From contig NZ_JACHBX010000001.1 in NCBI RefSeq assembly GCF_014200505.1, positions 1,860,001-1,924,000 of the forward strand: 64,000 nucleotides of DNA. Reading direction: 5' to 3'. The stretch comes from Massilia aurea. GTDB lineage: Bacteria; Pseudomonadota; Gammaproteobacteria; Burkholderiales; Burkholderiaceae_D. Positions 16,404 to 29,439 of the stretch are shown in pieces. How positions within the stretch are numbered: position 1 is the stretch's first letter; the number at the start of each line of letters is the position of its first letter. The notes under the pieces are model-generated. The model ran no database searches. It had not been told where the DNA came from and saw only the letters and a program-made list of their open reading frames with translations. Made by a program: the position numbers and the translations under genes.

Positions 16404-16939
16404 CAAGTGGCCGCTTTCGTTTCAAGGTCGGGGAACATCACGTCGGTGAAACCGAAGCGGTTGAAGTCGCGAATCCGCGACGGGTACAGGATGCCCAGCA
16501 GGTGATCCACTTCATGCTGCACGACGCGCGCATGGAATCCTTCGGCGTCGACGGCAATACGCTTGCCAAACTGGTCGACCCCTTCGTAATGCAGGCGCGT
16601 GTAGCGGGGCACGCTGCCGCGCAGACCCGGTATCGACAGGCAGCCTTCGACGCCCTCTTCCATCGCCTCGCCGATCGGCGTGAGCACGGGATTGATCAAC
16701 ACGGTCTCGGGCACCGGCGGCGCGTCCGGATAGCGCTGGTTACTGGCGAAACCGAAGACCACCAGTTGCAGGTCGATGCCAATCTGCGGCGCGGCCAGGC
16801 CCACGCCTTTGGCCGCATGCATGGTCTCGAACATGTCCGCCACCAGCGTGTGCAGCTCGGGCGTGTCAAAGTGCGTGACCGGCGGGGCCACGCGCAGCAG
16901 GCGCGGATCGCCCATGCGCAGGATGGTTCGTATGGTCAT
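16403..16939 (-). CDS. def: peptide deformylase
   Basis: The 178-residue protein has all three family motifs: [10 protein letters not shown] (motif 1), EGCLSIPG (motif 2, with the metal-binding Cys) and QHEVDHLLG (motif 3, HExxH with two metal His and the catalytic Glu). It removes the formyl group from the N-terminal Met of nascent proteins at the ribosome exit. Length is normal. Its start overlaps the galU stop by 4 bp (ATGA). It is not next to fmt, the commonest partner, so this may be one of two deformylases in the genome; the fmt-linked copy would be elsewhere. Confidence 0.96.
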   Translation of the reverse strand: MTIRTILRMGDPRLLRVAPPVTHFDTPELHTLVADMFETMHAAKGVGLAAPQIGIDLQLVVFGFASNQRYPDAPPVPETVLINPVLTPIGEAMEEGVEGCLSIPGLRGSVPRYTRLHYEGVDQFGKRIAVDAEGFHARVVQHEVDHLLGILYPSRIRDFNRFGFTDVMFPDLETKAAT

Positions 16940-17829
16940 TGCGCCCCCTCCCCGGCCAGCAGTGCGGTCAGTGACGCGCGAAAGCCCTCGGCCGTCTCGG
17001 GGTGTTTCAGGCCCATGGCCGTCATCGCCTGCAGGTAACCGAGTTTGGCGCCGCAGTCGTAGCGCTGGCCGGCGTAGCGATACGCCAGCACGCGCTCGGC
17101 CTGCATCAGCGCGGCGATACCGTCGGTGAGCTGGATTTCGCCGCCAGCGCCCTTGCCGATCGTCTCGAGGTAGCTGAAGATCGATGGCGACAGCACGTAG
17201 CGGCCAACGACGGCCAGCGTCGACGGCGCATCGGCGGGCTGCGGTTTTTCGACGATGCCGGAGACCAATTCGAGGTTCGGGCGGTATGGCGCGGCGCTGA
17301 CGATCCCGTACTGGCGCGTCTGCTCGCGCGGCACGTCCTGCACGGCCAGGATGCTGCTGCGTTCATACGTGTAGAGGTCGGTCATCTGCGCCAGCACCGG
17401 CTTGTGGCCCTCGGCGGTGTCCATGAAGTCGTCGGCCAGCAGGACGGCGAACGGATCGTTGCCCACCACCGGGCGCGCGCACAGGACCGCGTGGCCCAGG
17501 CCCAGAGGAGAGGACTGGCGGATGTAGATGCAGTTGACGTTCTTCGGAATGACATTGCGCACCGTCTCAAGCAGCGCCGTCTTGCCGGCCGCTTCCAGTT
17601 CGGCCTCTAACTCGTAGGCGGTGTCGAAATGGTCCTCGATCGCGCGCTTGTTGCGGCCCGTGATGAAGATCAGCTCCGTGATGCCGGCGGCGACCGCCTC
17701 TTCGACCGCATACTGGATCAGCGGCTTGTCGACGATCGGCAGCATTTCCTTCGGCTGCGCCTTGGTCGCGGGCAGGAAGCGGCTGCCAAGACCGGCGACA
17801 GGAAATACGGCTTTGCGGATCAGGGTCAT
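16936..17829 (-). CDS. galU: UTP--glucose-1-phosphate uridylyltransferase
   Basis: The 297-residue protein carries the GalU nucleotidyltransferase start [19 protein letters not shown], the sugar-phosphate site ending in PLGLGHAV, and VEKP with the following loop. It makes UDP-glucose from UTP and glucose-1-phosphate in the cytoplasm, feeding cell-envelope polysaccharide and lipopolysaccharide synthesis. Length matches the family. It follows ligA after only 5 bp and overlaps def by 4 bp, so it is part of the minus-strand housekeeping transcript. Confidence 0.97.
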   Translation of the reverse strand: MTLIRKAVFPVAGLGSRFLPATKAQPKEMLPIVDKPLIQYAVEEAVAAGITELIFITGRNKRAIEDHFDTAYELEAELEAAGKTALLETVRNVIPKNVNCIYIRQSSPLGLGHAVLCARPVVGNDPFAVLLADDFMDTAEGHKPVLAQMTDLYTYERSSILAVQDVPREQTRQYGIVSAAPYRPNLELVSGIVEKPQPADAPSTLAVVGRYVLSPSIFSYLETIGKGAGGEIQLTDGIAALMQAERVLAYRYAGQRYDCGAKLGYLQAMTAMGLKHPETAEGFRASLTALLAGEGAQ

Positions 17830-17834
17830 CGTAG

Positions 17835-21630
<3,796 letters not shown>

Positions 21631-21802
21631 GCTGCTTGTGCCTCAATAGCGAAAGTCGCGCCGGACGCACGGTCCTGGTCTTGCCGCGAACTGGGTGATT
21701 CAATCGAAATGCCACGTGTGCGGGCAGTCCCCACGCGAAGGCATGCAATGATACCAACTCCCCCGCGTGAATGTCATTTATTAGCATTCTGACACGGGCC
21801 GG

Positions 21803-21836
21803 GCCGCACGCGAAGGCCGCACGCGAAGTCCGCACG
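21803..21836. repeat. 13-bp tandem repeat after smc
   Basis: GCCGCACGCGAAG occurs twice in a row (21803-21815, 21816-21828), followed by a partial third unit. It lies just after the smc stop in the 207-bp gap before zipA. It may be a slippage product; I see no promoter or RNA in the gap. Confidence 0.6.
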
Positions 21837-21837
21837 A

Positions 21838-24800
21838 TCACGCGGCGACGAGATCCGCGGCCGCTTCCATGTCCACCGCGACGATGCGCGAGACGCCCTG
21901 CTCCTGCATCGTCACGCCGATCAACTGGCTGGCCATCTCCATCGCGATCTTGTTATGCGAGATGAACAGGAACTGCGTGTGCTCCGACATGCGCTTGACC
22001 ATGCGGCAGAACCGCTCGGTGTTGGCGTCGTCCAGCGGCGCATCGACTTCGTCGAGCAGGCAGAATGGCGCCGGGTTCAGGCGGAACATCGAAAACACGA
22101 GCGCCGTCGCGGTCAGGGCCTTCTCGCCGCCCGACAGCAGGTGGATCGTCGCGTTCTTCTTGCCCGGCGGCTGGGCCATCACCTGCACGCCCGCGTCGAG
22201 GATCTCGTCGCCCGTCATCACCAGGCGCGCATTGCCCCCGCCGAACAGGATCGGGAACAGCTCCGAGAAATGCCCGTTCACGCGGTCGAACGTGTCCTGC
22301 AGCAGGTCGCGCGTTTCGCGGTCGATGCGCCCGATCGCGTCCTCCAGCGTCGCGATGGCTTCACTCAGGTCGGCATTCTGCGAATCGAGGAAGTGCTTGC
22401 GTTCGCTGGCCTGCGCCAGTTCGTCCACCGCCGCCAGGTTGACGGCGCCCAGGCCGGCAATGGCATTGGTCAGGCGCGTGACTTCGCCCTGCAGGTATTG
22501 CGGCTTGAGGTCAGGGACAAGCTTGGCCTGCAACTCGGCTTCATCGGCGCCGGTAGCGGCCAGCGCTTCGGCGAACTGCTCCTGGTTCAGGCGCGCCGCC
22601 TGCTCTTTCAGTTGCAGCTCGGTGATGCGGTCGCGCTGCGGCTGCAGGCTGCGCTCGGTCTGCATGCGCGATTCTTCGGCCGTGCGCAGCTGCTGCGCGA
22701 CCTGATCGAGTTCATGGCGGGCGCTTGATAATGCCGCTTCCTGCGTCGTGCGCTGATCCAGCAGCACTTGCAGGCCTTCGTGGGCGCTGCCGCTTTCGAG
22801 CGCTGCCAGTTCCAGGCGCGCCTGCGCCAGGCTTGCCCCAACCTGCTCGGCCTGCGTGGCGGCGGTGGCGATCGTGCGGCGCAATTCGTCGATGCGGCTG
22901 CGCTGGGCGCGCTCGGCGAACTGCGCTTCCTGCGCGCCACGCTCCAGGTCGCGCAGGTGTTCGCGGGCGCGGGCCAGCGCCTGCTCCTGGTCCTGGAACG
23001 CGGCCTGGTCGTCTTCGCTGGCGTCCTGCAGCTCGGCCAGTTGCATCTCGAGTTCTTCGAAGGTTTGCTCCGCTTCCGCCTGCGCCTGGCGCTGCTCGGC
23101 CTCCTGCGCCGCGATCTCGGTGAGGTCGGCTGCGATCTGGCCACTGCGCTGGTTGAAGCGCGCTTCGATCTCGCTTTGCTTGAGCACCTCGATCTGCAGC
23201 GCGTGTACCTCGCGCTGCAGGGTCGCCACGCGGGTGCGCGCATCCTGCACGCGCCGCGCCAGATCGAGAACGGCGGCGTCGGCGCGGGCGGCGCGCTCAC
23301 GCGCCTCATTGGCCAGCAGCGCCTGCGCGCGCACCTGTTTGTCGGTGTTGTCGATCTCGTGCTGGCGCGCCAGCATGCCATCCTGCTCGGCGTCGGGCGC
23401 GTGGAAGCGCACGCTCGAACGCGTGATCACATGCCCCTGGCGCGTGACGAAGCTGGCGCCGTGCGGCAGGCGGGCGCGCGCATCGAACGCTTCGGACGCA
23501 TCCTGCGCGATATACACGCCGTGCAGCCAGTCGTCGAGCACACCGCGCACGCCGGCGTCGTTGATGCGCAAGAGGCTCGCGAACGGCGTCAGGCCAGCCG
23601 AAGCCGGGTCGCGCGCGGCGCCCGGCTGCGGCGCGTACAGCGCGAGGCGCGCTGGTGGCGGATCGTTGAAAAAGGCCTTGGTGGCGTCGAGGTTCGACAC
23701 GTCGAGCGCGCCGGCGCGTTCACGCAGCACGGCTTCGAGCGCGGTTTCCCAGCCCGACTCCACATCGAGCTGCTGCCACAGGCGCGGCAAGTCGGCCAGC
23801 GCGTGCTTTTGCAACCAGGGCTGGACCTTGCCTTTCGTCTGCACGCGGTCCTGCATCTGGCGCAGCGCGGCCAGGCGCGCTTCGAGCTGCGTGTTGGCGG
23901 CGCTCTCACGCTGGACGTCGCCGTTGGCCTGGCGGCGCTCGGCTTCGACGGTGTCCTGGCGCGCCGTGGCGTCGTCCAGTGCCTGCGTCTGTTCTTCGAG
24001 CGCCAGCTGCTTTTCTTCGAGTTGCAGGCGCAGGTTGTCGAGCGTGGCGCTGTCGGGCAGGTTCAGCGCGTTGCGTTCTTGTTGCAGACGCTCCCGCCGC
24101 ACGACCAGGTTGGCCAGGATGCCGCCGGCGTTGCGTCCGTGGGCGGCTGCCAGCTCGATGCGCTGCTGGACCGCCATGATGCGCGCACGCGCCGCATTGG
24201 CCGCATCCTGGCCGGCGCGCCATGCCGCCTCGAGTTCGGGCAGGCGCTCGCCATGGACTTCGACCGCGATCTGGGCGCCTTCGGCCCGCGCGGCCAGTTC
24301 CTCGAGCTGCATCTCGGCTTCTTCCTGGCCTTCGCGGTGTTCTTCGGCCTGGGTTGCCCAGCCGTCGCGCTGGGCGCTTAACGTGGCGATCTGGTTTTGC
24401 AGGCGCGTACGCGATTCGACGACAAACTTGATCTGCGCTTCGAGACTACCGATCTCCGCGTTCACGCTGTAGAGCGTGCCCTGCGCCGTGTGCAGGCGGT
24501 CGCCCGCAGCGAAGTGCGCCTGGCGCAGGTGTTCGAGGTCGAGCTCCACGCCGCGCAGTTGTGCTGTCTGCGCTTCGAGCCCGGTCTGCGCGTCTTCGAT
24601 CTCGCGGAAGAACCGGACCTGCTCGGCGTTGGCGTCGTTCTTGCGCAGCAGCCAGAGGAGCTTCTGCTTTTCTTCCTGGTCGGACTGCATCTGCTGGAAG
24701 CGCCGCGCGACCGCTGCCTGGGCTTCGAGCTTCTCCAGGTTGGCGTTCAGTTCGCGCAGGATGTCTTCGACCCGCAGCAGGTTCTCGCGCGTATCGGACA

Positions 24801-25350
24801 GGCGGTTTTCGGTTTCGCGGCGGCGCTCCTTGTACTTGGAGACGCCGGCGGCCTCTTCGAGGAACACGCGCAGTTCTTCGGGGCGCGATTCGATGATCCG
24901 CGAAATCATGCCCTGGCCAATGATGGCGTAGGCGCGCGGGCCCAGGCCCGTGCCCAGAAAGATGTCCTGGATGTCGCGCCGGCGGACCGGCTGGCCGTTG
25001 ATGTAATAGGTGGAGGTGCCATCGCGCGTGAGCGTGCGCTTGACGGCGATTTCCGCATACTGGCCCCATTGGCCGGCGGCCTTGCCGGCGTTATTGTCGA
25101 ACACCAGCTCGACCGACGAGCGCCCGGCGGGCTTGCGGTGCGTGGAACCGTTGAAGATCACGTCCTGCATCGACTCGCCGCGCAGCTCGGAGGCCTTCGA
25201 TTCGCCCAGCACCCAGCGCACGGCGTCGATGATGTTCGACTTGCCGCAGCCATTGGGGCCGACCACGCCGACCAGCTGGCCGGGCACCTGAAAATTGGTG
25301 GGATCGACGAACGATTTGAATCCCGACAATTTGATGGAAGAGAGGCGCAC
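21838..25350 (-). CDS. smc: chromosome partition/condensin protein SMC
   Basis: A 1170-residue protein with the full SMC plan. The N-terminal ATPase half carries Walker A GPNGCGKS at 31-38. Long coiled-coil arms are rich in Glu, Gln, Ala and Arg, with a hinge near the middle (about 520-640). The C-terminal half has the ABC signature LLSGGEKALTATAL and Walker B FCLLDEVDAPLDD. It organises and segregates the chromosome. The start is a GTG at 25350 giving MRLSSIKLSGFKSFVDP, the expected family N-terminus. Kleisin partners scpA/scpB are not in the window. It is the first gene of smc-zipA-ligA-galU-def, with DUF1631 upstream on the same strand. Confidence 0.97.
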   Translation of the reverse strand: MRLSSIKLSGFKSFVDPTNFQVPGQLVGVVGPNGCGKSNIIDAVRWVLGESKASELRGESMQDVIFNGSTHRKPAGRSSVELVFDNNAGKAAGQWGQYAEIAVKRTLTRDGTSTYYINGQPVRRRDIQDIFLGTGLGPRAYAIIGQGMISRIIESRPEELRVFLEEAAGVSKYKERRRETENRLSDTRENLLRVEDILRELNANLEKLEAQAAVARRFQQMQSDQEEKQKLLWLLRKNDANAEQVRFFREIEDAQTGLEAQTAQLRGVELDLEHLRQAHFAAGDRLHTAQGTLYSVNAEIGSLEAQIKFVVESRTRLQNQIATLSAQRDGWATQAEEHREGQEEAEMQLEELAARAEGAQIAVEVHGERLPELEAAWRAGQDAANAARARIMAVQQRIELAAAHGRNAGGILANLVVRRERLQQERNALNLPDSATLDNLRLQLEEKQLALEEQTQALDDATARQDTVEAERRQANGDVQRESAANTQLEARLAALRQMQDRVQTKGKVQPWLQKHALADLPRLWQQLDVESGWETALEAVLRERAGALDVSNLDATKAFFNDPPPARLALYAPQPGAARDPASAGLTPFASLLRINDAGVRGVLDDWLHGVYIAQDASEAFDARARLPHGASFVTRQGHVITRSSVRFHAPDAEQDGMLARQHEIDNTDKQVRAQALLANEARERAARADAAVLDLARRVQDARTRVATLQREVHALQIEVLKQSEIEARFNQRSGQIAADLTEIAAQEAEQRQAQAEAEQTFEELEMQLAELQDASEDDQAAFQDQEQALARAREHLRDLERGAQEAQFAERAQRSRIDELRRTIATAATQAEQVGASLAQARLELAALESGSAHEGLQVLLDQRTTQEAALSSARHELDQVAQQLRTAEESRMQTERSLQPQRDRITELQLKEQAARLNQEQFAEALAATGADEAELQAKLVPDLKPQYLQGEVTRLTNAIAGLGAVNLAAVDELAQASERKHFLDSQNADLSEAIATLEDAIGRIDRETRDLLQDTFDRVNGHFSELFPILFGGGNARLVMTGDEILDAGVQVMAQPPGKKNATIHLLSGGEKALTATALVFSMFRLNPAPFCLLDEVDAPLDDANTERFCRMVKRMSEHTQFLFISHNKIAMEMASQLIGVTMQEQGVSRIVAVDMEAAADLVAA

Positions 25351-25441
25351 GTTGCGTGGGAGAGGAAGGTAGCGAAGAAGCGATCATCATACCATCGCCG
25401 GGATGGCGAAGGCCATGACCGGGAGGGCGACGGACAGTGGC

Positions 25442-27823
25442 TTACTCGGCGGCGTGATGGTCGGCCGGCGGGCCTGCATCGTTGACCGCCGCAGTGCCGA
25501 CGGCGGCGCCGAGGATGCGGCCAACAACGCCTTCCGCGAGCACGACCCGGATCGCACCGGCACGCAGCAGATCCGCCAGGCGCCCGGCCGGCAACGAGAA
25601 CGCTTCCTGGCGCGCCGCGCCGGAGAAGATGTACAGCGTGCGCAGCGGACTGACCCAGGCCAGGCGCACCTTGCGGACACGATCGCCCTCGGCCAGCTCG
25701 AGGCGCATGCCGCGCTCCAGGCCGGCCAGGGTATCGGCTTCCGGCCCCTGACTGGCGTGCGCTTCGTCCTCGGCCTGCGCCTGCTCCTGCGCCACCCGGC
25801 GCAATGCATCCTGCTGCGCGGCCTCCACCGCCAGTTCGAGCTGGCGTTCGGGCGCCAGCTCGATCGGCGCCCGCACGATCGAGGCGTGACACTCGGCCAG
25901 CTCGGCAAAGAACTGCAGCCGCTCGGCGTCCTGCCAGCGCGTGGCGTCGAGCCATTTGTTCAGGCTTGCCAGCAGCGCGGGCAGGTGCGCAATCAGGGCC
26001 TTGCGCTGCTCTTGCGTGGCCTTGGGCTTGACGCTCCAGATCAGGTCTTCCATCGTGCGCGTGGCATTCTCGATCGCGCCGGGACGCGTGTCTTCGATCG
26101 TGTAGGCCAGCGCCAGCGCGGCGCTCCAGCGCTGCTCGAGAAAACCCGCCACGGCCGGCACGAGCTGCTCGCCGGCCAGGCGCCGGGCCACGGCGCGCTG
26201 AGCCGAGCGCTCGGCGGCGACGCGCTTTTCCTGGCGCGTGGCGTTGGCGATCGGACCGGCGATGGCGGCCTGCTCGGCAGCCTCGCGCGCGGCCAGGCCG
26301 GCTTCGAGTTCGGCCACGGCGGCCTCGAATTCGGGCTGCTCGGCATCGCGTACCCGTTCGACGCTGCGGCGCATGGCGTGGTAGACGGGATCGTCCTGGT
26401 CGGCCGGCTGTTCCCAGCCCGTTTGCGAGAGCAGGTCGAGCAGGCGCCGCGCGGGGTGGGCTTCCTCGTAGAAGAAGCTGCGATCGCGCAGGGCCGCCTT
26501 GAGTACGGGCACCTGCAGGAACGCCAGCAGCTCACGTGTTTCGGGCGCGACGCCATCGTCCTGCAGCACGCCTTCGAACACGCGCGACAGCAGATCGAGC
26601 GTGGTGGCGTCGCCGCGCGAGAGTGCGCCGGGCGGCAGGCTGGCGCGCAGGCGCGGGAGGTAGAACGCGCCGTGGGGGACGCTGCTGGCACCGCCGTGAC
26701 CCGCGCTGGTGGCCCCTTGGGTGCCAGCGTTGCCGGCAAACTGGGGCAGATCCGGCATGCCGGGAATGGCGGCGCCGGTGCCGAGGCGGCCGAGCAGGTC
26801 GATCAGTGGCAGCGCGCCGGGCACAGGTGATCCGCTGGCGGCGCCGTAGGTGAATCCGTGGGCCGGCGTCGACATGGCGTGGCCTGGCGCGCCTGGATGG
26901 AAGGCAGCCTGGGCGCCGGCTGGCGCGCCGGCCTGGGCGCCAGCCTCCGTGCTGACGGGCATGCTCACTGCCGGCGGCGAGACCGCGAAGCCCGACGCAG
27001 TGCTTGGCCGCCAGCCACCACTGCCCTGCGGCAGGTTCGGAATCTCCGGCACGGCAAGCGCCGGGTCGAACAACTGGCGCAGCTGGTCCGACAGCGACGC
27101 TTCGCGCCGCGCACGTTCGGCGCGGCGCGAAGCGCGGTCGTCGGTCTTGGCAAAGCGCGTGTCATCGCCCCTGCCCTTGCGCGCGGCCTTGAGCGCCTCG
27201 GTCAACGCTTCGTAGAGCGGACCGAGATCGATCATCAGGCCGGGGCGCAGCAGTGGCGCCAGCAAGCCGTGCGCTTCCGGGTCAGGCTCGAACTCGCACC
27301 ACGCCGCGTGCAGCGCGCCCAGGAACACGGCAGGCCGAAACGGGTTATGGGCGGCGCGCACGAGATCGCGCCCCAGCAGCAATCCAAGGCGCACGCCGAG
27401 GGTGGCCAGCTGCTCCGAGTACTGCAGGTCGAACGGGCGGCTGACGGCGTCCAGCGCCATCTGCTGGTCGATCTGCTCCAAGGGCACGAGGCTCAGCGCC
27501 ACGGGCGCGGCCTGCGCAGCCGGGGCACCCGGCGCCAGCAATGCGATCTCGGCTTCCAGCGCCGTTTCGAGCGCGCTGGTAGCCAGGTGGACAAAAGCGT
27601 AATCGTTGCTCTTGAGGAGATTGCCGGATTTGACCCGACGCATGACGGCGCGGGGATCCGGACCGGCCGCGGTAAGGTCGAGCAGGACCGACACGATGCG
27701 GCGCACGACGTCGCCCAGTTCCGTCCCGGCCTGGCGGCAGGCGATCGCGACCAGCTCGGCAAGCGTTGCCTGCTGAGCGGCGGCATTGCGCGCGGCGTTG
27801 GTCTGGACGGATGGGGTGGCCAT
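25442..27823 (-). CDS. DUF1631 family protein
   Basis: A 793-residue, acidic, Ala/Leu-rich helical protein without a signal peptide or membrane span. A low-complexity Ala/Gly/Pro/Met region lies in the middle (about 285-345), separating two helical parts. The N-terminal part includes FDLQYSEQLATLGVRLGLLL and the C-terminal part DLIWSVKPKATQEQRKALI; both fit my memory of DUF1631, found in Betaproteobacteria and Gammaproteobacteria and of unknown function. A PilZ-like C-terminal fold with the LAWVSPLRTLYIFSG stretch is possible and would suggest cyclic-di-GMP sensing, but the RxxxR motif is not clear. It precedes smc by 91 bp on the same strand. Confidence 0.8.
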   Translation of the reverse strand: MATPSVQTNAARNAAAQQATLAELVAIACRQAGTELGDVVRRIVSVLLDLTAAGPDPRAVMRRVKSGNLLKSNDYAFVHLATSALETALEAEIALLAPGAPAAQAAPVALSLVPLEQIDQQMALDAVSRPFDLQYSEQLATLGVRLGLLLGRDLVRAAHNPFRPAVFLGALHAAWCEFEPDPEAHGLLAPLLRPGLMIDLGPLYEALTEALKAARKGRGDDTRFAKTDDRASRRAERARREASLSDQLRQLFDPALAVPEIPNLPQGSGGWRPSTASGFAVSPPAVSMPVSTEAGAQAGAPAGAQAAFHPGAPGHAMSTPAHGFTYGAASGSPVPGALPLIDLLGRLGTGAAIPGMPDLPQFAGNAGTQGATSAGHGGASSVPHGAFYLPRLRASLPPGALSRGDATTLDLLSRVFEGVLQDDGVAPETRELLAFLQVPVLKAALRDRSFFYEEAHPARRLLDLLSQTGWEQPADQDDPVYHAMRRSVERVRDAEQPEFEAAVAELEAGLAAREAAEQAAIAGPIANATRQEKRVAAERSAQRAVARRLAGEQLVPAVAGFLEQRWSAALALAYTIEDTRPGAIENATRTMEDLIWSVKPKATQEQRKALIAHLPALLASLNKWLDATRWQDAERLQFFAELAECHASIVRAPIELAPERQLELAVEAAQQDALRRVAQEQAQAEDEAHASQGPEADTLAGLERGMRLELAEGDRVRKVRLAWVSPLRTLYIFSGAARQEAFSLPAGRLADLLRAGAIRVVLAEGVVGRILGAAVGTAAVNDAGPPADHHAAE

Positions 27824-27852
27824 GACGATTCGGCGAAGTAAGGCGAGCCTCT

Positions 27853-27880
27853 ATTTTGCCACACTCTTGCCAGTCAGCAA
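27853..27880 (-). promoter_or_regulatory. candidate promoter of the DUF1631 gene
   Basis: Minus-strand TTGCTG (27880-27875) and CAAAAT (27858-27853) are 16 bp apart. Transcription would start about 20 bp before the ATG at 27823. The remaining bases up to 28109 hold no other feature I can support. Confidence 0.4.
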
Positions 27881-28109
27881 TGAGCAAACACAGCGGGCCA
27901 GAGGCAGAGCGCCACTGCGCAGGTTGCGCCAGCGCGGCGCTTGCCTGGATCGATAGTAGCCCTCCAGGCAGGCACATGTCTACAGAGGCAGAGGCCGCCT
28001 TCAGATTGGCGTGCGCTGCCGGGCTTCGACGGGTGGCACGTCGCGGAAACGAACAACGCCATGTCGGCGGCAGGAGTACGATCTGTCGACACTATTGAAA
28101 GGATTCATC

Positions 28110-28409
28110 ATGGTCGAGAAAAACAGCGCTGGTGCGGGTGCAGGCAATGGGGGCAGCGCGCAGGCGCAGCACATCGACGCCGAACGCCAGCGTCGCGAGA
28201 GCAATCCAGCCGGACAGTCCAATGCTTTGTCGAATCAGCAACCGGATCGGGCGTCTGATGCATCGGAGCAAGCGGAGTGCCAGCCCACGCCGGTCCAGCA
28301 ACCGGATACCCGCCTGAATGATTCGCATGAGCCAGGCTCGCTCTCCGCTGCCGACGTCGAGGGCGGCATACGCGGGCAGCACGAGGGCGCGGGACGTCAG
28401 GGCGACTAG
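28110..28409 (+). CDS. small hydrophilic, probably disordered protein of unknown function
   Basis: The 99-residue frame starts at ATG 28110, preceded by a good Shine-Dalgarno (GAAAGGA, 6 nt spacing). The product is rich in Gln, Ser, Ala, Gly, Asp and Pro, with no hydrophobic segment and no aromatic residues in long stretches, so it is likely unfolded. Examples are QAQHIDAERQRRESNPAG and LSNQQPDRASDASEQAE. No family recognised. An inverted repeat at 28429-28451 follows. That the frame is real rests on the ribosome-binding site and length; it could be spurious. Confidence 0.55.
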   Translation: MVEKNSAGAGAGNGGSAQAQHIDAERQRRESNPAGQSNALSNQQPDRASDASEQAECQPTPVQQPDTRLNDSHEPGSLSAADVEGGIRGQHEGAGRQGD

Positions 28410-28428
28410 AACGACGGGAACGACACGC

Positions 28429-28451
28429 GGCGCGCAGTCACGCTGCGCGCC
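28429..28451. terminator. 9-bp GC hairpin between converging genes
   Basis: GGCGCGCAG (28429-28437) pairs perfectly with CTGCGCGCC (28443-28451) around a 5-nt loop. No T-run follows on either strand. It could act as a weak bidirectional terminator between the small protein gene and the ClpP-like gene. Confidence 0.4.
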
Positions 28452-28470
28452 AGGCAGGCTCAAGCGACGG

Positions 28471-29031
28471 TCAGATATTGCGCAAGATGGCGCCCTTGGG
28501 CGGCGCAAAGTCTTTCACTTCATGAATCATCCTGGCCAGCTTGGCGTCGCGCGCCGTCATGTGCAGGTCGCCGTACTGATGCACGCTCCACTGCTCGGGC
28601 GTGAGCTCAATCTCCTTGCGCAGGATCGCCTCGGTGCGCGCATCGTCGGCGCGCAAGCCCTCGACGATGATATTGAGCGCGTCCGGCCGCGAACCGGGCG
28701 ACGCCGTCGCATGCGACTTGTGAATCATGAACCGCGCCGTCTCGCTTGCGTAGCGGCGCGACCCGGCCAGATACACGACAACAGCAATCGAAGCCACCGC
28801 CCCAGCGTTGTACATGACAAATTTAATGGGCGAATTGGCCATGAAGTTATACAGGCACAGCCCATCGCTGACATAACCACCGTTTGATTGCAGCAGCACG
28901 TGGGCAGTATCGATGCCATCTTCCGTCATATTGGCCACCGCCTCGAACATCCGGTGAACCATATCACTGTTGACATCGCCAGACAGCGTAAACCACCCCT
29001 CTTTCTCCTGCGGCACTTTGGCTTGATTCAT
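28471..29031 (-). CDS. stand-alone ClpP-like serine peptidase (SDH superfamily crotonase-like fold)
   Basis: A 186-residue protein of ClpP type. The catalytic triad can be placed as Ser81 (in GAVASIAVV), His104 (in FMIHKS) and Asp155 (in YGDLHMTARDAK), with spacing close to E. coli ClpP. It lacks the usual MGQAASMGA and IHQP wording and has an unusual GGYVSDGLCLYNFM segment in place of the standard ISSPGG region, where SNGGYVSDG holds the Gly-Gly loop. No clpX or clpA is adjacent. It may be a proteasome-like accessory peptidase or a non-degrading paralogue. It sits beside an A/T-rich repeat region, which hints at acquisition. Confidence 0.82.
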   Translation of the reverse strand: MNQAKVPQEKEGWFTLSGDVNSDMVHRMFEAVANMTEDGIDTAHVLLQSNGGYVSDGLCLYNFMANSPIKFVMYNAGAVASIAVVVYLAGSRRYASETARFMIHKSHATASPGSRPDALNIIVEGLRADDARTEAILRKEIELTPEQWSVHQYGDLHMTARDAKLARMIHEVKDFAPPKGAILRNI

Positions 29032-29147
29032 AGTCTGTTCCGCCTACAAAGTAAGTGAACCAAGTGTAGCAAATCCCCTCGTCCGCCCCCACAACCGATC
29101 ACCAATAGTGCAAAGCAATGTTTCAAGGCAATCCCACGCCAAATCAC

Positions 29148-29219
29148 AATGAGGGTCAGAGTAGATTTAATGGGCAATTCCCCAATGTTGTCAAACAATT
29201 CGACTCTGACCCTCATTAT
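29148..29219. repeat. palindromic repeat, copy 1 (72 bp)
   Basis: AATGAGGGTCAGAGT (29148-29162) is exactly complementary to ACTCTGACCCTCATT (29203-29217) around a 40-nt loop. The copy is identical at 64 of 72 positions to copy 2. Similar GGGTCAGAGTC ends are, from memory, linked with REP-associated tyrosine transposases in Proteobacteria. The whole interval 29032-29403 has no gene and is A/T-rich. Confidence 0.8.
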
Positions 29220-29315
29220 TATTTGCTAATTTAGCGCTATCAAAATTTGATTTCGATTCTGTTCGTCATCTAGTTTTCTAAGTGCATCGTTTTTATTGCC
29301 GCGAAGGTCAAAAAT

Positions 29316-29387
29316 AATGAGGGTCAGAGTCGACTTATTGGGCAATTATCGAAAGTTGTCAAACAATTCGACTCTGACCCTAATTAT
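29316..29387. repeat. palindromic repeat, copy 2 (72 bp)
   Basis: Same orientation as copy 1, 168 bp downstream. Arms AATGAGGGTCAGAGTCGA (29316-29333) and TCGACTCTGACCCTAATT (29368-29385) pair at 17 of 18 positions. The unit ends 16 bp before the gcv promoter. Two copies plus spacer resemble a REPIN-type doublet or a composite non-autonomous element. No transposase is in the window. Confidence 0.8.
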
Positions 29388-29403
29388 GGGTGGGGGTGGG
29401 CGG

Positions 29404-29432
29404 TTGACAGTCGGCAAAGGGTGACATATCCT
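29404..29432 (+). promoter_or_regulatory. promoter of the glycine cleavage operon
   Basis: TTGACA (29404-29409) is a perfect -35 box; TATCCT (29427-29432) follows after 17 bp. Transcription would start at about 29439, immediately before the first riboswitch aptamer. Confidence 0.75.
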
Positions 29433-29439
29433 CCGCAGT

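Noticed and set aside
22768..24472. Two plus-strand open frames of over 500 codons
   Set aside because: Opposite the coiled-coil part of smc; low-complexity products are artefacts of the repeated Glu/Gln/Ala codons.
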